The position numbers were made by a program, and so were the translations under genes. 64,000 nt of DNA. Origin: Chitinophaga cymbidii. Lineage in GTDB: Bacteria > Bacteroidota > Bacteroidia > Chitinophagales > Chitinophagaceae. The notes under the pieces were generated by a model. That model had not been told where the DNA came from, did no database searches, and worked only from the letters and a program-made list of their open reading frames with translations. Below, one piece after another: positions 35,759 to 44,775 of the stretch. The stretch lies in NCBI RefSeq assembly GCF_007992715.1, contig NZ_BKAU01000001.1, positions 2,418,001 through 2,482,000 on the forward strand. Reading direction: 5' to 3'. Every line of letters begins with the position of its first letter. The first letter of the stretch is position 1.

Positions 35759-36859
35759 CTATTTGATGAGTTGCTCAAAATCCACGTAGAACCTGCCGGA
35801 GACTTTCAGTTCATCCAGCAGAATGCGGCGGCAGGTATCCGCCACCATGCCGCCTCCCAGCATCACGGAGGATGCCAGCTGCGGCCATGCGGTAATGGTT
35901 TTCCCGATCTGTGTCAGGGAATATTTCATCCGGCTGCTCATGGCTTCACCGCCCACCATGGGCCCCAGGATGGGCACTTTCTGCTCTGTGGTAAGGTTGC
36001 TGAGCGTTTCCATGTCGATGTCCGGGATAAGCCCGTGCATCATCGGATAGTCCGGTTCCAGGTCGTACCGCTCAATGTCCAGCATGCCGCGGTCGTTCAT
36101 TTCCATGACCACCGGCATACGCAGGGCTTTGGCCCTGATGCGGCTCAATATTTTTACATTGAGGCTGTCGCATTCTTCCACCAGCAAGTCCAGCTGGCCG
36201 CCGCCCGTCAGAAAATCCTGGAGGTTTTCTTCCGTGGCGCCGTCCGTATAACATTTCACTTTGATGAAAGGGTCCAGCTCCGCGATCTCGCGCGCGGCGG
36301 AGATCACTTTCGGCACGCCGAGGTTGTGCACGCTGGTGCGGATGCGGTTCATATTGGAAAGTTCCAGGTCGTCGAAATCCGCCAGGCGAAGCTCTCCGCC
36401 GATGCGTTCCATCGCCAGCGTGAGTGCAATCGTTTGCCCTACGGACAAGCCGATCACGCCGATCTTTTTACGGATCAGCAAATCCCTTTCCTCCACTTTG
36501 ATCTTGTAAATATTGCGCGAAGTGCGCATGGCGATGAACTCTTCCTCGTCCAGCAAATGCACCAGCCTTTCAGACCAGGGGTAGTATACCCATACGCCAT
36601 AATCCTCCTCCGGCCGGCCTGCGAGGTGCGCTGCAATGGCGGCTTCCGTTTCTTCCGCGCTGAGCACGCGCGTCGGGTGCCTGCTTTTGATCAGTTCCTT
36701 TAACTGCCCGTGCAGCTCATCATACACCTTGATCGCCGGGTTCTCCCGCAACAATGCAAGCAGGGCATCTTTCTCTCCGGACCCGGACGCACGGTAAAAA
36801 ACGGGCGAATAGGTCAACGGCTCATGTTTTGTCTTTTGTACGCGATCCTGAATCATCAT
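35759..36859 (-). CDS. E1/ThiF-like adenylyltransferase
   Basis: A 366-residue protein with an N-terminal region of about 130 residues not recognised, then a ThiF/MoeB/E1 Rossmann domain. GVIGLSVGQ (134-142) is the nucleotide loop and DFDDLELSNMNR (161-172) matches the E1 signature D-x-D-x-x-E-x-SN-x-NR. Such enzymes adenylate a C-terminal Gly of ubiquitin-like carriers or another carboxylate. Layout recalls the Rv1355c-like branch but without a nitroreductase part. There is no ThiS/MoaD gene nearby, so it is unlikely to serve thiamine or molybdopterin synthesis. It is the first gene of the five-gene operon. Confidence 0.8.
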   Translation of the reverse strand: MMIQDRVQKTKHEPLTYSPVFYRASGSGEKDALLALLRENPAIKVYDELHGQLKELIKSRHPTRVLSAEETEAAIAAHLAGRPEEDYGVWVYYPWSERLVHLLDEEEFIAMRTSRNIYKIKVEERDLLIRKKIGVIGLSVGQTIALTLAMERIGGELRLADFDDLELSNMNRIRTSVHNLGVPKVISAAREIAELDPFIKVKCYTDGATEENLQDFLTGGGQLDLLVEECDSLNVKILSRIRAKALRMPVVMEMNDRGMLDIERYDLEPDYPMMHGLIPDIDMETLSNLTTEQKVPILGPMVGGEAMSSRMKYSLTQIGKTITAWPQLASSVMLGGGMVADTCRRILLDELKVSGRFYVDFEQLIK

Positions 36860-37086
36860 GCTGCTTCCGGACTTGATTTATTGGGTGAATAAATTTTTCC
36901 TGAATTAAAAAATCTGTGCCTGTCAGCCCGGCATATAGTAAAAACCCGGCCTTCCCGGATGCATCGGAAAGGCAGCGTCGTGCGGACAGCGTGTTATCTA
37001 TAGTGTGATTTTATCCAACTCCTGCTTCTCCTCTATCAGGTGAAGCGGGCAAAACAGCAGTTTGCAGGTAAGAGAAATTCAGCATT

Positions 37087-37162
37087 CAACATGGACCGGG
37101 TATGGACGAATCCCGGCGAATGCCGGTGAAGGTAGTACAGGGCACCATCCGGAGCCATGTTG
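37087..37162. repeat. Inverted repeat enclosing short hairpins
   Basis: CAACATGG (37087-37094) and CCATGTTG (37155-37162) are perfect complements. Between them CCGGG (37096-37100) can pair with CCCGG (37112-37116), or CCGGC (37113-37117) with GCCGG (37122-37126). The arrangement could be a structured RNA; strand and role unknown. Confidence 0.4.
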
Positions 37163-37360
37163 ACCGGAGCGGGGCTACGTCCGCAACCAGGGATAAATAA
37201 CTTCATCTTTCGAAAATGATTAAATACGACAACAACACATGAATAGAAAAGTAAAATAGCAATTAATTTTCAAATTAAACTATAATATTCCGCATTATTT
37301 TGATGAAAATTCAAAAAGCAGGTAAAATTAAATGAGAGGATTGCGAACTATCTATATTTA

Positions 37361-37393
37361 TTGGTGTAAAATTTGCTTAATCTTATAGATTTG
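37361..37393 (+). promoter_or_regulatory. Promoter of sodB
   Basis: TTG (37361-37363), 22-bp spacer, TAGATTTG (37386-37393), fitting TTG/TAnnTTTG, 25 bp before the sodB start. Confidence 0.55.
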
Positions 37394-37417
37394 TACAGAA
37401 CAAACAAATATTGACAT

Positions 37418-38140
37418 ATGCATAAAAGAGAATTCCTCAAGGTAGCCGGCCTTGCCGGCGTGGCTGCCCTGGCAAACCCGAAAGGGCTGTTTGCTGCAGA
37501 GGGTCCGGAAACCCTGCCTGATTCGAAAGCACCTTTCACCCTGCCTGAACTCCCGTACGCAACGGATGCGCTGGAACCGCACATCGACAAGCTGACGATG
37601 GAGATCCACCACGGTAAACACCACAAAGGTTATGTTGACAATCTGAACAAGGCGCTGAACGGCACCGTGCTCGCTTCGCTCAGCCTGGAAGACATCCTGG
37701 CCAAAGTAAGCGCGAAAGAGTCCGCCGTTCGCAACAACGCCGGCGGGCATTACAACCACAGCCTGTTCTGGACCGTGATGTCCCCGCAGAAAACCGAGCC
37801 CTCCGCGAAGCTGTCCGCCGCCATCAACAGCGCCTTCGGATCGCTGGATGCGTTCAAAACGAAGTTCAGCGACGCCGCGAAAGGTGTGTTCGGCTCAGGC
37901 TGGGCATGGCTGATCGTTGGGAGAGATAAAAAGCTGGCGGTGACTTCCACGCCGAACCAGGACAATCCCCTGATGAAAGGACTGGTGAAAGAAACCGGTA
38001 CGCCGGTTCTCGGGCTGGACGTATGGGAGCATGCGTATTACCTGAAGCATCAGAACAAACGCCCTGACTACATCGCCGCCTTCTGGGACGTGGTGAACTG
38101 GGCGGAAGTGGAGAAGAGATATGAGGCGGCTTTGAAATAA
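37418..38140 (+). CDS. sodB: Fe/Mn superoxide dismutase, exported
   Basis: A 240-residue superoxide dismutase. Metal ligands by motif: His64 (EIHHGKHH), His114 (HYNHSLFW), Asp201 and His205 (DVWEHAYY). The enzyme turns superoxide into hydrogen peroxide and oxygen. The first 26 residues ([18 protein letters not shown]) form a signal with a KR-x-F-L-K motif like the Tat twin-arginine signal, so it is probably folded with its metal and then exported to the periplasm. Most bacterial SodB/SodA are cytoplasmic and lack this. A Tat component gene (tatA-like) occurs at 48690. Confidence 0.93.
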   Translation: MHKREFLKVAGLAGVAALANPKGLFAAEGPETLPDSKAPFTLPELPYATDALEPHIDKLTMEIHHGKHHKGYVDNLNKALNGTVLASLSLEDILAKVSAKESAVRNNAGGHYNHSLFWTVMSPQKTEPSAKLSAAINSAFGSLDAFKTKFSDAAKGVFGSGWAWLIVGRDKKLAVTSTPNQDNPLMKGLVKETGTPVLGLDVWEHAYYLKHQNKRPDYIAAFWDVVNWAEVEKRYEAALK

Positions 38141-38163
38141 GCAAAGCGCCGTAAGATATGCGG

Positions 38164-38206
38164 GGGCTGAACCAAAGTGTATACTGCCTTGGTTCAGCCC
38201 TTTTTT
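38164..38206 (+). terminator. Terminator after sodB
   Basis: GGGCTGAACCAA (38164-38175) pairs perfectly with TTGGTTCAGCCC (38189-38200), 13-nt loop, then six T residues. It lies between convergent genes. Confidence 0.92.
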
Positions 38207-39827
38207 ACTTTCTTTTCAGGAACACGAACCCGTTCTTTTCCCCGATCACCTCGAGGTTGGGGTGCGCGCGCCACGGATCGCTGTCCGTTATACGGCAGAT
38301 GAAATAGGTCGGTTTGTCCACCGGCCCTTCCAGCAACCATTGGTCGTTATAATAATTTTCGTTGACCGGCGGCAGCTTTTTGGTGTAGTACATGTAGGCG
38401 TAGCTCTTATAACTCAGCGGCCGCACATATACATCCTTCCCTACAAAAGATTTGAACCAGTCGATCGCAGCGCCCTGCGAGAAACGTTCCACCTTGGGCA
38501 CAAAATGCAGCACCGTTACCTGTATCATCACCAGTGTGCTGATGAACAGGCAGAGCAGCCCCTGTCTTGTTTTCCGTTTGAACAGCAATACGGAGGAAAC
38601 GATCACCAGGATCGTATAGACGAGCCCGTAAGCCATTTCGCCAAAGCTGAAGGGAACGTCCGCTTCCAGGTTGGCTTTTGCAAAGCGGTCACCGATATGC
38701 GGGATCAGGTCCGCCTTATAGATGCCCACGAGCGGCAGCAGGCTGATGGCAAGGCCCAGTATTACGCCGATCACCAGCATGCATACGATGTTCCATCCTT
38801 TCAGCGTGAACCTGCCTTCCAGCAAACGGTGCACCTGCAGGGCGGCGAGGAAGCTCAGCGGGAAATAACACAACGACGAGTAATGCACGATCTTGGTCTT
38901 CACGATAGAAAACAGCAGCAACACCACCCAGAACAATATCCACATCCATACTTTGAAATCCTTGCTTTCTGTGCTTTGCTGCAGGTAAATGGATTTTCCG
39001 CGCGCGGTCTGAATGTAGCTCAGCAGGAAGATACTGGCCGGGAAGCAGCCTATCAGCAATACGATCCAGTGATAGAAGAACGGCCCGCCATGGCCGGCGT
39101 CCGGTGTGCTGAACAGCCGCCACTGGTATATCACGAACTCGTTTACGAACCACCATCCATGCGATATGATCTCGTAGCCGAACCATAGCGCCGTAGTGAG
39201 CACGGCAAACAACGTGATCCAGACGAGGTGTATTATTTTAATGTGGATGCGGAACTTGTTGTAGATCCAGTACACGATCAGGGTAAGCACCGCGATGAGT
39301 ATGGCGGCCGGGCCTTTCGTGAGCACGGCCAGCCCCAGCGCCACGCCGCTGTATATCGCCATGCGCGTTGGTTTGGCGGCATACCCGATGCGGTAAGCGA
39401 AATAGAGGGAGAGGAAAATGAAATAGTTGAAAGTAGGGTCGATGATGCCGGATTTGAAATAGAAATGCGGCAGCCAGGAACCTGCGTATACGAGCGCCCA
39501 CCAGAGGCCGAGCTTTTCATCGCCGGTTTTTTTGCCGATGTGAAAAAAGGTGAGCAGGGTGACGATGCCGATCACGGCGTTCGGGAAGCGCGCGGCAAAG
39601 TCGTTTACCCCGAAAAGCTGCATGCTGAGCACCTGCATCCAGATGAACAGCGGCGGCTTTTCCCAGAACGGCTTGAAATCTATCTGCACCTGGGAATAGT
39701 TGCCGCTGACGATCATCTCCCGCGCGGCTTCGGCAAAATTGATCTCATCCCAGTCGAACAGGTGTACGGCTCCCAGGAATGGTATGAATAACAGGGCTGC
39801 TACGATAGCTATCAACAGATATTTCAT
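38205..39827 (-). CDS. ArnT/PMT-type (GT39/GT83-like) glycosyltransferase
   Basis: A 540-residue polytopic membrane protein with about 12 helices. The first periplasmic loop has FDWDEINFAEAAREM with Asp27-Glu28, the acidic pair of the ArnT/PMT family, and continues with KPPLFIWMQ. A C-terminal soluble part of about 100 residues follows. It would transfer a sugar from a polyprenyl-phosphate donor to lipid A, glycans or proteins outside the membrane; acceptor unknown. The PAP2 phosphatase gene lies upstream on the same strand, 104 bp away, which fits undecaprenyl-phosphate or lipid A metabolism. Confidence 0.9.
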   Translation of the reverse strand: MKYLLIAIVAALLFIPFLGAVHLFDWDEINFAEAAREMIVSGNYSQVQIDFKPFWEKPPLFIWMQVLSMQLFGVNDFAARFPNAVIGIVTLLTFFHIGKKTGDEKLGLWWALVYAGSWLPHFYFKSGIIDPTFNYFIFLSLYFAYRIGYAAKPTRMAIYSGVALGLAVLTKGPAAILIAVLTLIVYWIYNKFRIHIKIIHLVWITLFAVLTTALWFGYEIISHGWWFVNEFVIYQWRLFSTPDAGHGGPFFYHWIVLLIGCFPASIFLLSYIQTARGKSIYLQQSTESKDFKVWMWILFWVVLLLFSIVKTKIVHYSSLCYFPLSFLAALQVHRLLEGRFTLKGWNIVCMLVIGVILGLAISLLPLVGIYKADLIPHIGDRFAKANLEADVPFSFGEMAYGLVYTILVIVSSVLLFKRKTRQGLLCLFISTLVMIQVTVLHFVPKVERFSQGAAIDWFKSFVGKDVYVRPLSYKSYAYMYYTKKLPPVNENYYNDQWLLEGPVDKPTYFICRITDSDPWRAHPNLEVIGEKNGFVFLKRK

Positions 39828-39931
39828 TCGTAATCTTTCTTATTAACAGGCTGATGGAACTTTGCGTTTCACTCGTCATCCGGGCAAAACGCTAAGTTCG
39901 TAAAGAATGTGTAATAATCCGAATGATAAAT

Positions 39932-40603
39932 CTATGCCGGCTGCGGCATGGTCATCGTATTATGCGTACAGGCCTGACCGGGAGTCTGGCGTTTGCGGTA
40001 TTCGAACATCCAGAAAATAAGCGAGCTGACGGATGTGCCGATAATACTGCCCACGTATACATCTGCAAAGAAATGCTGGCTGAGGTATAGCCTGGAGTGC
40101 GCCGTAAGGATGCCGAGCGTAAACATCAGCAGGCCGGCCTTTTTATTGCCGGATACCAGCGCCAGGAAGCAGAACATGGCAAACGCGGTGGAGGTATGGC
40201 CGGACGGGAAGCTGAGCCCTCCGTGGACCTTTACCCATTGCACAATGTGGCAAACCTCGGTTTCCGCGCCGAAATAAACGATCGGGCGGGGCTCGTTCAC
40301 GGCATGTTTAATGCTCTGCACGATCAGTGTGACAATGAGCAATGTGCCTGCGCCCATGAAGAAAAGCTTCCATTTACGCATGATAAGCAGCACCAGCAGC
40401 ATCAGGCCAAATACAATGCCGTCGCCAAGGTACGTTGTGGCGGTGACGAACACGTCCGCAACAGGGTGATTCGCGCCGTTCACGGTAAGGAAAAGGTCAT
40501 CTTTCGTAAAAAGGGATAGGAGTGCACCGCCGGTAATCAGCCATAGGAGGAACGGGACATAGAAATAGCGGTTTTGTTGCACTAGTGTTACCAGTGTTTT
40601 CAA
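39932..40603 (-). CDS. PAP2-family phosphatase
   Basis: A 223-residue membrane phosphatase with five to six helices. All three PAP2 motifs are complete: Lys99...Arg106-Pro107 (KHAVNEPRP), PSGH 133-136, and Ser170-Arg171...His177...Asp181 (SRLYLSQHFFAD). Probable substrates are undecaprenyl pyrophosphate, phosphatidate or lipid A phosphate. It lies between the ArnT-like transferase and the Lpt-type permease, so an envelope lipid role is likely. Confidence 0.92.
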   Translation of the reverse strand: MKTLVTLVQQNRYFYVPFLLWLITGGALLSLFTKDDLFLTVNGANHPVADVFVTATTYLGDGIVFGLMLLVLLIMRKWKLFFMGAGTLLIVTLIVQSIKHAVNEPRPIVYFGAETEVCHIVQWVKVHGGLSFPSGHTSTAFAMFCFLALVSGNKKAGLLMFTLGILTAHSRLYLSQHFFADVYVGSIIGTSVSSLIFWMFEYRKRQTPGQACTHNTMTMPQPA

Positions 40604-40662
40604 AGTAAACAGTTTTAAGTTGTAGGTCCGTATGTTATGATAATGTCAGCAGGAGCATATAG

Positions 40663-42105
40663 TTATGCGACTGTATGTTTGTTACGCCGCTGCTGAACGA
40701 ATTTTTTAATGCGCTGGAACACGCGGAACCAGGCTTCTTTGTTAAACAGTTGTGAGTCATTCATTGCTTTATACACCAAAAAGGCAGCAATAGGCATAAG
40801 GACTGCATTGGCCAGCCACATTCCCCCCCACGATGTCATTACATCTTTCCTGGCCATTTTCTCGCCTAACATAAAAAATATATTGAAGATTACAAAGAAT
40901 ATAACGGCAAAAACGAGCGGAGTCCCTAGTCCGCCTTTACGAATTATTGAACCAAGCGGCGCGCCGATGAGGAAAAGAACGATACAGGCCGCTGCCAGTG
41001 AGAATTTGCGCTGCCATTCCACTTTGAAGAGGGCGATCTTGGCCTGGTTGTCCGCAAACTCTTTGGCGGGAGCGGTGAGGCTGGATTCCGCTTCGCGGAT
41101 GCTTTGGTCCACCCGCTCAACAATATACCGCATGGATTTCTCCGGGATGCTGTCCAGGAAGGACTTTCCATGGAAGAGGGACGCGGATGCGGCCCAGCCG
41201 GTGTCTTTCCATTTAAAGAAGGGGTAACGGCTGCTCACGTAGGCCCTGGTGGTGCGGATAAAACCGGAATCGAGCCGTTTCAGGGAGTCGATGCCAATGT
41301 CCAGCTGGCGGACGTTCAGCATTTGCTGGTTGGACGCAAAATCGTCCATGTTCCAGCGGCTGAACGCGAAGGTGGACAGATCGAAGGGCTTTTTGTATTT
41401 TTTGAAGCCGAGACGGATCAGCTCGTTTTTTTCCGGGTTGCGCGCATCGCCGCGTTCTTCGTAGCTCCAGCCGTTTTCAAGCGTGAAGTAGAGGAAGCGT
41501 TTGTCCGGCGACAGCTCCATGACCCCTTTGTCCGCCAGGATCACCCGTCCGTCCCGCGAACCGGGTGTACGCTCATAGATCATCACCTGGTGAATGGTCT
41601 TGTTGTCCGGCTCCTTCTTTGCCACTTTGATCACATATCCGGGAATATCGCTGTAGAACACGCCCTGTTTGATGTTGAAGGCCGGTTTGGAATTGGTGAT
41701 GTCCCACAACAGCGACTTTGACCGCAGGTTGGCTACCGGGATCACGTAGTTGGAAAAGAGAAAAGCGCCCAGCGCAATGAGGGCGGAGAACAGGAACAGG
41801 GGACGGATGAAGCGGAGCAGGGAGATGCCGGCGGACTTAATGGCCACCAGCTCGAAGCTCTCACCGAGGTTCCCGAACGTCATGATGGAAGAAAGCAGCA
41901 CGGCCAGGGGCATGGCCAGCGGCACCAGGCTGGCGCTGGTGTATACCAGCAGCTCGATGATCACCGGCGTATCCAGCCCTTTACCCACGAGGTCATCAAT
42001 GTATTTCCATACAAACTGCATGACCAGCACGAACAAGGTCACAAAAAAAGTGGCGATGAACGGGCCGAGGAATGTTTTTATAATGAGTTTATCGAGCTTC
42101 TTCAC
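40663..42105 (-). CDS. LptF/LptG-type (YjgP/YjgQ) permease
   Basis: Inner-membrane permease of the lipopolysaccharide export complex (works with the LptB ATPase). About 480 residues from the GTG at 42105, giving KKLDKLIIKTFLGPFIATFF, the normal family start. The frame is open to another GTG at 42183, but that codon overlaps the putative -7 box. Six TM helices in two groups of three flank a periplasmic jelly-roll domain of about 250 residues. The C-terminus is basic. Confidence 0.92.
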   Translation of the reverse strand: MKKLDKLIIKTFLGPFIATFFVTLFVLVMQFVWKYIDDLVGKGLDTPVIIELLVYTSASLVPLAMPLAVLLSSIMTFGNLGESFELVAIKSAGISLLRFIRPLFLFSALIALGAFLFSNYVIPVANLRSKSLLWDITNSKPAFNIKQGVFYSDIPGYVIKVAKKEPDNKTIHQVMIYERTPGSRDGRVILADKGVMELSPDKRFLYFTLENGWSYEERGDARNPEKNELIRLGFKKYKKPFDLSTFAFSRWNMDDFASNQQMLNVRQLDIGIDSLKRLDSGFIRTTRAYVSSRYPFFKWKDTGWAASASLFHGKSFLDSIPEKSMRYIVERVDQSIREAESSLTAPAKEFADNQAKIALFKVEWQRKFSLAAACIVLFLIGAPLGSIIRKGGLGTPLVFAVIFFVIFNIFFMLGEKMARKDVMTSWGGMWLANAVLMPIAAFLVYKAMNDSQLFNKEAWFRVFQRIKKFVQQRRNKHTVA

Positions 42106-42182
42106 GGACGGTGATGAAAAAAATAATTTAAATAGATGTAAAACTATTTGATATTCAGCATACTTTTGTTTTGCTGGCTGCA

Positions 42183-42190
42183 CAAAGTTA
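42183..42190 (-). promoter_or_regulatory. -7 box upstream of the Lpt permease gene
   Basis: TAACTTTG on the minus strand (complement of 42183-42190) fits TAnnTTTG. Transcription from here would start near 42176 and supports the internal GTG at 42105 as start codon. No good -33 element at normal spacing was found. Confidence 0.4.
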
Positions 42191-42282
42191 ATACGAATCC
42201 CGCAAGCTCGCAGCTTTGGCGGGCTAAAAAAGCGTTAATTTATTTAACCGGCCTCCGGGCTGTTGCCAGGGAGTATTTTTAC

Positions 42283-42348
42283 AAGGTATTACTAAGGTAT
42301 CACTAGGGTATCTATAGGGTATCACTAAGGTATCTATAGCGTATCTGT
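42283..42348 (+). repeat. Six tandem 11-bp repeats
   Basis: Six units of consensus ARGGTATCWMT, starting at 42283, 42294, 42305, 42316, 42327 and 42338: aaggtattact, aaggtatcact, agggtatctat, agggtatcact, aaggtatctat, agcgtatctgt. The GTAT core is invariant. The array ends 14 bp before the start codon at 42363 and lies between divergent genes. Confidence 0.9.
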
Positions 42349-42362
42349 AAGAAGCGAACACC

Positions 42363-42971
42363 ATGAAACCATACGAATTAAACCCGCAGGAACAGCAGAT
42401 CGTTACGGATGCGGAGTGGATACTGCGCAAAAACGGCGTGATACAGAAAGCATACCATCTTTTCGGCGCGCTGCACGAGGCGATGGCGGCGCATCCCGTT
42501 ATATCCCGGTTCCCCGGCGAGGGGGCGCAGCCGGCGAAGATCTCCCGCGGGGAGCAGTACCAGGGCTTGCCTTACGTGGTGCTGGACTATCCGCGGTTGT
42601 TTAGCAAGGAGGATATTTTTGCCTGCCGCACATTTTTCTGGTGGGGGCGTTTCTTCAGCACTACGCTGCACCTGGCCGGCGAAAGCCTGGAACCTTACCG
42701 GGCTGTGCTGGCAACACTGCAACCGCAACTCGCTGCCGGCGAATGGTTCGTTTGTGTGCAGAACGATCCCTGGCAGCATCATTTTGCGCCGGAGTACTAC
42801 CAGCCGGTAGCGGTCATATCAACGGAGCAGTGGGAGGAACTGGTGCAAAATAAATCCTTTGTGAAGCTGGCAAAACGGTTTGACGTACTTACGTGGGGAA
42901 AAATGATTGCCAATGCCGTGGCCGTGTATGCGGCACTGCTGGATATGTTGTCGGGCAGGGAGGGCGCCTAG
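42363..42971 (+). CDS. Hypothetical protein behind the 11-bp repeat array
   Basis: A 202-residue soluble protein of unknown function, rich in aromatic residues (e.g. TFFWWGRFF, NDPWQHHF). No signal peptide or known motif. Mostly helical by composition. The 5' region carries six 11-bp repeats directly before the start, which may control its expression. Its stop overlaps the end of the convergent START-like gene by 4 bp. Confidence 0.75.
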   Translation: MKPYELNPQEQQIVTDAEWILRKNGVIQKAYHLFGALHEAMAAHPVISRFPGEGAQPAKISRGEQYQGLPYVVLDYPRLFSKEDIFACRTFFWWGRFFSTTLHLAGESLEPYRAVLATLQPQLAAGEWFVCVQNDPWQHHFAPEYYQPVAVISTEQWEELVQNKSFVKLAKRFDVLTWGKMIANAVAVYAALLDMLSGREGA

Positions 42972-43348
42972 TTCCCGATCCTGTGAAAAAGGTCCTTGAT
43001 CTGGTAATCCCATAACTGGCTCTGATCCGCGATTTCCTTCTTCTCAGCGAAATCTTTAATGATCAGTATAGTCATGTTCGTTACTTCTGATATCTGGATA
43101 CTGAATTCAAAGAATTCATTTTTTGGGGCATGTAACCAACGTAAACGAATGCGTTCATCTTCCTCCTGCTCAAGCACTTCCGCCTCTTCGGCAGAACCGT
43201 TCCAGGAAAACGAAAAAACATTATCTCTGAAATCTACTTTATCTGCAAACCATTCCTGCAGGCCCGCGGGGGTGGATAGAAATTCATATAGGATACTTGG
43301 AGAGCACCGTACCGGATATTCTAACTCATATTGCACTTTCTTTGACAT
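42968..43348 (-). CDS. START-like (SRPBCC/AHSA1-type) domain protein
   Basis: A 126-residue single-domain protein. The N-terminus KVQYELEYPVRCSPSILYEFLSTPAGLQEWFAD is the typical first helix-strand of the SRPBCC fold, followed by the RLRWLHAPKNEFFEF strand region. These domains bind hydrophobic ligands or act as co-chaperone partners; ligand unknown. It lies upstream of and divergent from rpoD. Confidence 0.85.
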   Translation of the reverse strand: MSKKVQYELEYPVRCSPSILYEFLSTPAGLQEWFADKVDFRDNVFSFSWNGSAEEAEVLEQEEDERIRLRWLHAPKNEFFEFSIQISEVTNMTILIIKDFAEKKEIADQSQLWDYQIKDLFHRIGN

Positions 43349-43742
43349 CGCTCAATATTATTATAAAATCAAAATCATCTGCATGCAATTATAGAAAAAT
43401 ATTCATTACATCAAAATAAATTTTAGATTTTATTTTATACGTTAACTTCTTCATTTTCATGCGTGATTATATTTTGAAATATGATCTTTCTTGCTTATAT
43501 AGCTAACGGAAAATTACCTGTTTAATCACCGGCTTTGAAACGATGAAGCCTTTTTAATGTTAAAACAGCACTAGAATGGGGTAATTCAGCTCAATATAGT
43601 GCAGATAATCAGACACAATCGATTTAGCTTAAAAAGGTTTTAACGGTTTGAGATTTTTTTTGGGTGGTATCTAAAAAAAGTTATTTTTGTCTAGCATTCT
43701 TCTAATAATAACTTTTTTTTAACCTGTAACTGTTCCCGTGCT
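43349..43742. other. AT-rich gene-free stretch before rpoD
   Basis: A 394-bp, very AT-rich gap between the divergent START-like gene and rpoD. No coding frame. It holds the rpoD promoter near its right end; nothing else was recognised. Confidence 0.7.
43659..43689 (+). promoter_or_regulatory. Promoter of rpoD
   Basis: TTTG (43659-43662), 19-bp spacer, TATTTTTG (43682-43689), a good match to the phylum's -33/-7 pattern, about 60 bp before the start. Confidence 0.65.
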
Positions 43743-43748
43743 ATGTCA

Positions 43749-44618
43749 ATGCGCCAGCTTAAAATCACGAAGTCGATCACCAATCGTGAGTCTCAGTCGT
43801 TAGAAAAGTATTTGCAGGAGATCGGCAAAGTGGATCTCATTACGCCGGAGGAAGAAGTGAACCTGGCTATCCGCATTAAACAGGGCGACCAGCGCGCGTT
43901 AGAGAAGCTGACCAAGGCAAACCTCCGTTTCGTTGTGTCCGTTGCCAAACAGTATCAGAACCAGGGACTGTCCCTCAGCGATCTGATCAATGAAGGCAAC
44001 CTTGGCCTGATCAAAGCGGCACAGCGTTTTGACGAAACACGTGGTTTCAAGTTCATTTCTTACGCCGTATGGTGGATCCGTCAGTCGATCCTCCAGGCAC
44101 TGGCCGAACAGTCCCGCATCGTACGCCTTCCGCTGAACAAAGTGGGCCTTTCCAACAAGATCAGCAAAGCATATTCCCAGCTGGAACAGGAGTTCGAGCG
44201 TGAGCCGTCTCCCGACGAACTGGCTACCATCCTTGAGATCAATACCGAAGAAGTGGAAGCTACCCTCGGGGTGGCCGCCCGCCACGTATCTATGGACGCG
44301 CCGTTCATCGACGGGGAAGACAATTCCCTGCTGGACGTACTGGAGAATCCCAATGCTGTTAGCGCGGACGAGGAACTGGACCACCATGATTCCCTCCGCC
44401 GCGAGATCGAGCGTTCCCTCTCCACCCTCACTGACCGTCAGAAAGACGTGATCATGCTTTACTTCGGCATCGCCGTGGAGCATCCCATGTCACTCGAAGA
44501 TATCGGCGAAAAATTTGGCCTGACCCGCGAAAGGGTGCGTCAGATCAAAGACAAAGCCATCACCAAATTGCGCACCACCTCCCGCAGTAAATTGCTCCGC
44601 AATTACCTGGGCGGCTAA
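43749..44618 (+). CDS. rpoD: Primary RNA polymerase sigma factor
   Basis: The housekeeping sigma-70 of the short Bacteroidota type. [15 protein letters not shown] is the usual start in the phylum, so the ATG at 43749 is preferred to one two codons earlier (43743). There is no region 1.1. Region 1.2 ([16 protein letters not shown]), region 2 ([20 protein letters not shown], then [13 protein letters not shown]), region 3 and region 4 ([22 protein letters not shown]) are complete. It recognises the TTG/TAnnTTTG promoters noted in this window. Confidence 0.97.
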   Translation: MRQLKITKSITNRESQSLEKYLQEIGKVDLITPEEEVNLAIRIKQGDQRALEKLTKANLRFVVSVAKQYQNQGLSLSDLINEGNLGLIKAAQRFDETRGFKFISYAVWWIRQSILQALAEQSRIVRLPLNKVGLSNKISKAYSQLEQEFEREPSPDELATILEINTEEVEATLGVAARHVSMDAPFIDGEDNSLLDVLENPNAVSADEELDHHDSLRREIERSLSTLTDRQKDVIMLYFGIAVEHPMSLEDIGEKFGLTRERVRQIKDKAITKLRTTSRSKLLRNYLGG

Positions 44619-44648
44619 TAACAGCAAACGAGTACGATACATTATTCG

Positions 44649-44685
44649 AAATGGTGAATACCTGCGGGTGTTCACCATTTTTTAC
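44649..44685 (+). terminator. Terminator of rpoD
   Basis: AAATGGTGAA (44649-44658) pairs with TTCACCATTT (44671-44680), 12-nt loop, followed by T residues. Confidence 0.88.
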
Positions 44686-44702
44686 TTTCACCGTTAATTC
44701 TT

Positions 44703-44710
44703 TACTTTTG
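44703..44710 (+). promoter_or_regulatory. -7 box upstream of ffh
   Basis: TACTTTTG fits TAnnTTTG and lies 66 bp before the GTG start of ffh; the -33 element is not clear. Confidence 0.4.
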
Positions 44711-44775
44711 TACCCCATGGTCAATATCAGCCCATATTTTCCATGTTATTTTTTACTTTTTTAATTTTTTAACCT

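Larger units (their letters stand above)
36860..37417. other. Gene-free stretch before sodB
   Basis: A 558-bp gap between the divergent E1-like gene and sodB. No plausible coding frame. The left part (36900-37200) is GC-rich with several short hairpins; the right part is very AT-rich and ends in a promoter for sodB. The inverted repeat at 37087-37162 is listed separately. Confidence 0.7.

Noticed and set aside
35759..36859. MoeB or ThiF of cofactor synthesis
   Set aside because: No MoaD/ThiS carrier or pathway gene nearby, and the N-terminal 130 residues are unlike MoeB.
42283..42348. Possible CRISPR array
   Set aside because: The 11-bp units are contiguous without spacers, and no cas gene is present.
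42224..42430. 68-codon minus-strand frame with a repeated peptide
   Set aside because: The peptide repeat only reflects translation of the 11-bp DNA repeats and it overlaps the start of the plus-strand gene.
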